Below, one piece after another: positions 21,901 to 30,900 of a DNA stretch of 64,000 bases. Every line of letters begins with the position of its first letter. Position 1 is the stretch's first letter. The notes below the pieces were generated by a model. It saw only the letters and a program-made list of their open reading frames with translations. It had not been told where the DNA came from and did not search any database. The DNA is taken from the NCBI GenBank assembly GCA_916700875.1, contig CAKAKS010000004.1, positions 9,878,534-9,942,533 on the forward strand, given 5' to 3'. A program made the translations under genes and the position numbers. The stretch is from Sebastes aleutianus (taxonomy: Eukaryota > Chordata > Actinopteri > Perciformes > Sebastidae).

Positions 21901-24900
21901 GTTTCGCCATCCCTTGAAGAAAAACATGTTTATATTTCTCAAAGTAGGGAATCGAAAAAAATTATCGTTATGGTAACAGTACTGAAACTTATGGAAGAGT
22001 GTTAGGAACAGGCATAAGTGGAAAAAGCAGGAAGATTATTTTTGTTTTAATTCTGTATTTCAAGACGTCCGGCACTAACACTGAAAGTTTCACCTTATTC
22101 CTGACATTTCAACTTTATTCTTGACATTTCTATCTTATTCTCGACAGTTCGACTTTATTCTCGAAAAGCAAAATAGAAAAAATAAAAAAAATCTACCTCC
22201 TCTCATTTTTTTCCCCTTATGCCCGGCTCGGATGTAGTATCGTCACTGACGATATACAGTATGTATTACCACTTTCAAATCTAAGTTTTTCACATCTATT
22301 TGCACATGTCCTTTGCCTGTCATTGATTGTGTGATTAGAGTGCCTTAGAGTCTCTATTTTACCAATAGTTAAAGTGAAAGTGAAACAGTCAACCATGTTA
22401 AGCTTGTTTACTAAATGGATTTCCACTCTGTTATATAACAAACATGACAAATGTCAGCATTTAAAAAGAAAAAGGAAGCTTTCTTTAATCTTTCGTGCAG
22501 CCTTAGTGGAAGAGCGCCGCCGTGTTGCAGTACTCTAGCCTACGACTTCACAAGGTTGGTTGGCTCGGCTGAGTTACACAGATACAATGGTAGAGACCGT
22601 GAAAGACGCAGACTGAGGAGACACAGGACAGAACAAAGCTGCTTTTTTTTTCTTTTAAATGCTGACATTTGTCATGTTTGTTATATAATTGTTCATTAGA
22701 GTGGATTTCCATTTAGTAAACCAGCTTAACTTGGTTGACTGTTTCACTTCCACTTTAAAATACATATCTCACCTAGAGAAATGAGCATGCTCCACTATTA
22801 ATGCTGTATGTTACCTGCTGTTAACATTCAAGTTCAAGCAACATCTTTGCTGTCGGCCAGAAACAAAAAGAGAGGAGAAGTAGAAAAACACTAGGATTGA
22901 AGATGAAGAGAAGTACAGATCAGGAGAAACGGACACAGACGGAAGACGTATAATGCAAGGGTTATAATTTTAACGATGGATTATCGGTGCATCTCTGGAT
23001 ACAAACTGACAAACTTCTTTCAACAGAAGAATCTCAGTGTGAGCTCTGCGGGTCCCATTAGGGATGAAATCAATCTAATGCCTGCACTCAAACCTCTTCC
23101 ATCAGCTCAAAAGTATGTTTGGGAGGCAGAAATGAGCATTACTGCGGTTTCGACACATTAAGTTGCACATTTCCTCCCAGTAATTAATTCTCCGCCTCTT
23201 GATTGCCACATATCTCCAGGCTTGTTTGTCAACACATTTGAGTCGTTTCCCCCAGCTTAGTTGAAACCACTGTGGTTTTTCAGATGTGCATTTAGCGAGA
23301 GTGGTTATTACTTTGACTGCTGGTTTTCAGCATTTTTATACCCATACTCTGCGTAGTTGTATGCTGCACCACCGGCATCTTCACCTTTTGAAGCCTGTAG
23401 TTAGTGTAGTTTAAATCCTGGTGTGGGTGAGGGAACGTTAACAAGATTTAATTGGGCTGCATTCCACAATGATATATTTCTCATAAGACCTTAAGTTTAG
23501 AAAGACTTTACAGTGGAAAACGAGTGCGTTTTCCCAACATTAAACAATTGAAAACCGAACTTCCCTCCCTATTTACATCAAAAGTAGCGCCGCTCTGTGG
23601 GACGCAGAGTTTATTTAAAGATCCTGTTTCTTACAGATTATTTCCTTTTAATGGTTGAATTCTGTAACCGTTTTGGGGTCGGGCACAGATGGCAGCAGCC
23701 GGAGGGAATCCCTGGTGGCTTTGGAGTCAAGAAAACCCTCAGAGGCTCGCTGCGCCGCTCTGATGTGGGCCAATGGCAACCATAAGGATCTGACAGCTTT
23801 CTGGCACGTGATTGGCTGCCGAACCTGTGGCTTCCTGTCTGGGGCCCCTCTGCCTCGCCGAGGAGGAAATGAGAAGGAGGAGATGGTTGCGTCACAGGAG
23901 TCTGGTATTAGTGTCTGCTGCTCGTTGGATTTTGAGAGACCTGAAGGAAAAACCACCGTGCTTACCTAATTCCCTGATGTTATTTTGGTTCTTTAACCCA
24001 GAGGAACATTACAAAGCAAAAAAAAAAAAGAAGTTGGCACCGGAAAAGGAAACTTAAAATAGTTCAGTAATACTTCATTCAAGGATTTTTCTTTAAACGG
24101 TGAGGCTAAATCAGGCAAGCATGGAGGATGTCCAGGATTGTTAGGATAGTACTTCCCTGTTTGAAGAAGAGACCGCCAAATGGAGACCCCTCAAACACAC
24201 GCACACACATAAAATCAGTCATCAGTCCGCGTCTCCTGCCTCTTCTTCACAATTTTAAGTCCTGGGACGAGGGACAGACGAAGAGTGCCAAGTAAGAAGA
24301 AGCCACATGTTGAATTGAAGTCAAACCTCCATCCAAAGCTGACATAACATCGGCCAATTCAAACACCCGCTCAGTCAGTTTGAAACTGAGTGACATGGTC
24401 CAGTGATTACATCATATCACTTCAAAACCGGCAGTCTTTTCCATTAAGAATGAATAGACGAATGTGCAGAGACAGAAATCAGTCAAAAGTTTGGATAAAT
24501 TGATGGCGAGGTATGGGCATCGTTTTGGACAGTTACAAATAGCTTCATATTAATCTAAAGATCCTCATGTCTGGACTAATTTGAAACTTTTTACTTCACA
24601 TTTTGGGGCAGATTAAGTTCCTTTCATGTGATTTAGTTCTTTCTTATGAGGTGTTACATGTCCTCTGCTATTTTCATGGTTTAAGGCCCTGTTTGCAGCC
24701 TTGGTGGTCTCGTATAACGGCGCTCTGCAAACTAAAGAATACACAGCCCTGGTATTAACTCAGTGGGCTAAACACATGAAATCAAAGTTAACTGTGTGGC
24801 ACTCTGTGTTTGACCCAGCCCAATGCAGCTATTCCCCCTTCATTCCTAGTGAGCATTTCAAAGTGAGCCTCCGATTGAAGGTCTGCTCTTTTCTCTCTCT

Positions 24901-27900
24901 CTCTGTCCATTTTCAGTCTGGAGTTGTCCGGAAATCGTTAATCCACATCAAACTTAATCGCATTACCCTCATGGGAGGCCATTGTAGTGGGTTTTACTTT
25001 GATGTGGCGAGGATGCCAGCAGCACCAGCAGCAAACCAGAACACCTCAGTGTGTCGTGTTTCACACTCCGTTTTCAGGTTATTAGTAGCTGTAGATGTTG
25101 GATGTTGGATGTGATGTCACGTGAGTTGTGATCTCCTCATATTGTCGGACTTATCAGCAAAATATCATGTAGAGAAAATCTGACTTTTCTGTTTTGGCTT
25201 CCCAAGGCCACAAGGAGTTCAGAGGTCAGTTTAAGCGTAGCAGTCTTTCAGCCGGTAGGGATTCAGCAGGGTGAATAATAGCTGACGAAGGGGCTTGAAC
25301 CTACTTCTCTCTCTTCAATAACTGCTGCCTGGTTTGATTTTACATGCTGAATAGATGCTTGTGATTGTATAGGTGCTATTTGCTATGAAAGATATAGAGA
25401 AGTAATGTCTACCTGAGCAGAGAATGAAGTCTCTCTCTCTCTTTGTGTCTGTTGTAATTGTGAGCGTGCCCCATAGCTCACGGCTGCCGCTCTGCACTGC
25501 TCTCATATGGCCGTTACAGCTGACCGATGGCGTCGTCTTGGAAGCTTAGCACCCGACCTCCGGTTCCCCCCCCCCCCCAGGTTAACACTGTTAGCTCTCA
25601 GCAATGTTGCCGTTGTTTTCACTGTTAGCGCTGTTAGCTGCGAGCCGCCTGCTCAGCCTTTGCCATGTTGTGAGCCAATCTTGCATTTGGCACCTTTTTA
25701 AGACAACAATGGTTAAGTATAGTGTACCAAAATATGTACATACAGATGCAAACAGACAGGATCTGCAGCATTTGTTGTTGCAGTTAAAACTACTGTATAA
25801 AGCACATAGATTAATCCCTTTTTAAATGTTAATTTTTATGTTTCTGTTACCATTTTTAGCACAGTTAAAGGAACCACTGCTAACATTGTTATCGTTTTTT
25901 TTTTTTAAATAATAAAGCCATAGTTCAGGTTTTTAAAAAGTCAGTGTGCATTGCAGTTAACTGTCCTTTTAGTAGTTAGGAGTTAACAGTTAAGAACATT
26001 GTATCATTACTAAATGTGACCGAAAGAATCTCTTCAAATGTAATGAAATACTCTTAAATGGTCTTTTTTAGCAAATGAATGCTCACTGAGGATACTATAT
26101 TATAGCAAAATACCTAAGTTTCTAACTGAAACTGTTTGTGATGACTCAAATAGGATTCGCTGTGCTGCTATCAGAGGCCAACACATCATATCTAACTCTG
26201 TAGATAAAATACAAGGCTCCTTCTTTCCGTCACACTTCTCCTACACGTCAGTCCGATAAGCTGTGATGGCCCTATGATGCAGGAAGAGAACCACCTCTTA
26301 TATCGAGTTATTAAAACAATAGGCTTTGCTGACTCATGTTAATAACAAGCCTTCATTCTTGACAATGGGCTTATCTGCTTCGAACAAGACGGCAGACGTC
26401 TCCTTTCCAAATGTTTAGCTCATTACCGAAGAACAACGATGACATATCCACACTTTTGTTTTGCGGACGCTAACTGATTATCTCGTATCAGGGTCACTGC
26501 CAAACGTTTTTCTCTCTGTGAAAACTTCAGAAGCCACCGCTCTCCATCTCAGCCATCCTCTTTCAAGCCAAACATGCCTTTTGAGTTAAAACTACTTCAA
26601 TGAGTCGCTTCCAACCTATCAGCTCCCATTCATGTGGGACAAAGCGCAGGTCTGTGTAAATTCCCGCAAACAGGACACATCAGAGACGGGACTATCAGAC
26701 ACAGAGAGGAGGGTGAGGGCTGGAGGTGCTGGAGACGAGTGCTGTGGATAAGGAGGGAGATCCTTCCGGTTGCTGATAGCGATGGTGCCAACAGCAGCAC
26801 CACAGACAGACAGACTGGAGGTCAACCTGGCTCTTTATCTATTCTTCTTAGAGTCAGGCTCCGTCTTCCTCTCACTGTTTTCTAGCCAGCCTCCCGTCTC
26901 TCTCTCTCATTCCTTTCACTTCCTCTTTCTGTCTTTTGTTCTAATCAAGGGTGACAGTGCTGGACGCGACATAGACAAGCGCTTTGCACTAATCAACCAT
27001 CTGTTGCTGAGGACTAGAGCAATGATTCTGCAGTTAGTGGGTACATGGAAAGACTGTAGAGTAGCTAAACACATTTGAAAAAAATGGAAATTATGATTTG
27101 ATTGAGAAGTCTAAAGAGTAATGGTGAAATGGGTGAAATAGATGGCTAAAGGTAATGGCTTAATGGTTAAAGTAATTAGCTTAGAGTAATGGATACTGGC
27201 TAAATTGTTGAAATAGTAAGCTAAAAATCGATAAATTATTTAAATGTAAAGCTTAAAAGTAATGGATACAAGTTAAAATAGTTAGCTAGTATTGTTAAGT
27301 GGTTGAAATAGGTAAAAGAAATGGATACATTTTTTTAATAGATAGGAAAAAGTAATGGATAAACAGTTGAAATGGCTAAAAGTAATGAATAAATGGTGAA
27401 AAAGCTAAAAGTAATGGATAGATTGTGAACGTGTTTTTCTAAGTACTGCAAAAAATGGTTGAATTATCTCAAAGTAATGGATAAGTGGTTGAAATAGATG
27501 GATAAAAGTAATGGCTAAATGGTTTAAAATATTAGTTTAGAGTAATGGATACTGGCTAAATTGTCAAAATATAATACATTTTGAAATAGATAGCTAAAAG
27601 TAATGGATAAATGTGAAAAAGCTGATCTAAGTGCTGCAAAAATGGTTACTTATCTAAAAGTAATTGATAAGTGGTTGAAATAGATGGATACAATTAATGG
27701 ATACATAGTTGAAATAGTTGGCTAAAAGTAATGGCTAAATGGTTTAAATAATAAGCTTAGAGTAATGGATATTGGCTAAATTGTCAAAATATAGTAAGCT
27801 GAAAATAATCGGTAACTGATTTAAGTGAATAGCTAAAAGTAATGAATACAAAGTTAAAATAGTTTTAATATCTTAGTACGGCAAAAATGGTTGAATAAAG

Positions 27901-30900
27901 TAATGGATAAGTGGTTGAAATAGATGGCTAAATGGTTTAAGTTGATGGATACTGGCTAAATTTTTATAATAGTAAGCTAAAAATACATTTTATTAAATGA
28001 AATGGAAATGGAAAAAGTAATGGATAAAAAGTAAAAAATACTTAGCTAGCTAAAAGTATTGCAAAAATGGTTGAAATATGTAAAAGCAATGGATAAATGA
28101 GGTGGGTGTACAGCAGACAATATATGTTAGGAACCACTGGACTAAAGGATGGTGTGTGTGTGTGTGTGTGTGCTGTACAGTCATACTTGTAAAGGAATGC
28201 CCTTGTGTGTGTAGTTACATGTGGTGCAAGACAAAGCTCCACGGAGCAAAACCAGCTGAAACACTCGCAGTTTGTTGTCTCAATCAATATTGAAAAGACC
28301 TTGACACCTGCACTGCAAGGATCTGTGCTATTCTTATAATTCAATCGCAGCGAAAGGAATTCAGCCGCCATTTATGTTGCATTTCATCGGCTCAGGGCGC
28401 TCAGCCGTACGCTCTGTAATTTACGTTTCAGTCGGATACACTCCTGTAATGGGGGATGACTGAAAAATTGAGTAAAATCTAGCATTTTGCAGACAGTGCA
28501 ACACCCCCCCCACCTAATCACAGTCCTCTTTCTGTCAGAACTCCACATGTGCTGACTGTCTGAACCCAGGACCAGGCCTCTGGATTGGTCGCACGTGTAT
28601 TAACACCGGTATTCCATGTATTCCAATTTAATTTATTTGAACGACATGGAGCGAGAGAGTAGCTCGCAGAGTATGAATAGAATCACAGTATTTCCACGAC
28701 TCCCTACAGAATGAGCCAGGGGGGGGGAGTTAAAAAAAAAAAAACCTGAAAGCTAGCATGATGATTTGGGGTTATGAAAACATGTCCGACACATGTGCTC
28801 TCAATAAGGGGCGGTCAAATAGAATCAGCGACTTGGAGGAATTAGGGGAGTCGGGATTGTGGCGTGGAACTTGGGAGCGCTGAACGGTAGAAAGTACGCC
28901 AGTTCCAGCTGGTGCTCTTTAGAAATTAGGACAGATGCCAGAAGCTTACTGTACCTTGCAGTGTACTCTCTCTCTCTCTCACTGCTCTTGTTTCTCCTTC
29001 CCTCCTATTCCTCTTTCTCTCCGGTATACCCAGTAATAATGCAAATGTGTCCAGTGAGACTGAGAGTAAGGAGGAGTTTGAGTTTTCACGTACTGACTGA
29101 AAGACAGACAGAAAGCAGAGTTACAGTTGAGGAGTTAAATTGTTTCAAAACTTTGTTCCCCCTGACAGCTGTAACCGAGATTAATGGCAGCACTATATTA
29201 TGGATTTTTAAGTGTTTTCACACAGTTTAAGTGACCTGAATCAATATATTGGCACAGTGGCCTACATTTCCTTTCACCTTTTACAGTTAAGTAATCCAAA
29301 TTTTTGTCTGAAGGTATTTTTTTTTTAGAAAACCCCGACCTCTACATTCAGGATATATTTTTCACTGGCACGGGAATTTTTAAATGTGCAGCAAAGGGCT
29401 GCAACTAATAATTATTTTCATTATTAATCAGTCTGTCAATTTTCTTTTAGATTTATCAATCAGACAATATGTCGCAAAATCCAGTAAACTGTCCATCAAA
29501 ATTTCTTAGAGCCCATGGAGACATCCTATAATTGCTTGTTTTGTCCAAAGTCCAGAGATATTCAATTTACAGTAATGTAAAAACAGAAAATACAGTCAAT
29601 GCTCGCATTGAAGCTCGAAAAAGAGAATATTTTGCTTTTTTTTTCTTGATCAAAGTCCAATACTGACTGACTAATTGAATAATAGATGAATCACCTGATT
29701 TTTATTTAGGCCCAGTAAAAGAGGACTTCTAGTATAAATGCATTTTTAGATGTAGCATGGAATATTTCTGGATACTCTGCAGTATATTTATGCCAACTTA
29801 TGTGACTGTGATACAACATGTACTCAAGACATTTTATACTGAACAACATCTCCTCTTCTTTCAGGAGTTCCCCTGATTGATGGAGGCACAGTGCGGCTCC
29901 CGCGTCTCATCGGTCTGTCACGAGCCCTCGACCTGATTCTGACTGGACGACCAATCGGAGCGCAGGAGGCTCTCGCCTACGGACTGGCTAACAGAGTTGT
30001 TCCTGATGGCCAAGGTATTGGAGTTAGTGTAGATTGTGTGTTTATCAGATCAGTGCTGCGTCATGGATAGGGCTGAGTATCCCAACAATACATTATGAAT
30101 ACCGACCAAAATGTGTCCATCGCATCGAGTATCTTTGAGATATTCCCTGATCTAAATTTATTGATTATCACATCATTTCAAAATTGCATTGTCATCAGTC
30201 TAAAACTTAAAGGGCGGGTACAGCTGCTATCTGTTCCGTTTTTCTCAAATGGAAACGCCCACTCAGCCGTTGCAAAAAAGCAGTGACGTAGGTTACCAAC
30301 GTAAGCTAATCAAAGCTAATCAATAAGGTTAGCACTAACTGGGTCAAAGTTAGCTGTGCTAAGTTAGGAAATAACTGAAAGGGTTAGATTTTTTGAAGTG
30401 GGGTTGCATGCAATGTAGTCTGGTGGCTTTTAAAGAGAGTGATATAACGGCGTCAGTTCCCCTTCGGAAAGGGCTGTTATATTAACAATATATATCACCG
30501 CTTTACGACGCCATCAGACAGCCCTCTCGTATGGGGAACTGAAGCCGTTATATCGCTGACTTCAAAACCACCAGACCAAACTCCATTCACAAAAACAGTA
30601 ATTTAACCTTGCAGAACACGGGGGTTGCTGGTCTACCGCTGCATCGATTGCTTAGTTAGTTTGTTAGTTATTTAGTTAGTTTGTTAAGTTACTGTATGTA
30701 ACGTTAATACACTGACTATAAGGATGTTTATATACTGTACATGTAGCAGCGTCATCATGCAGAAACCTACATCAGGTCACATGGGATAAAGTTTTGAGAA
30801 GGGCTTGGGAAAATTTGCATCAAAATTTGAATGTTGGGATTTGAATACATAAGGAACACCACTGGGAGGCTACAGAATGATTAACATTTTTTTTTTTTAA

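Larger units (their letters stand above)
18916..29864. other. crotonase gene intron 4 (largest, 10.9 kb)
   Basis: Contains the elements and tandem repeats listed between 18935 and 29695. The remaining sequence (21050-22368, 22759-25371, 25702-27099, 28173-29394) has open frames with no recognisable domain. No exon with matching phase was found. Confidence 0.7.

Noticed and set aside
23648..23969. Overlapping frames on both strands of about 100 codons
   Set aside because: No domain, no matching splice phase to the crotonase exons; GC-richer patch of intron 4.
24701..25114. 137-codon plus-strand frame in intron 4
   Set aside because: No family motif, no phase fit with flanking crotonase exons, and no conserved-looking residues.
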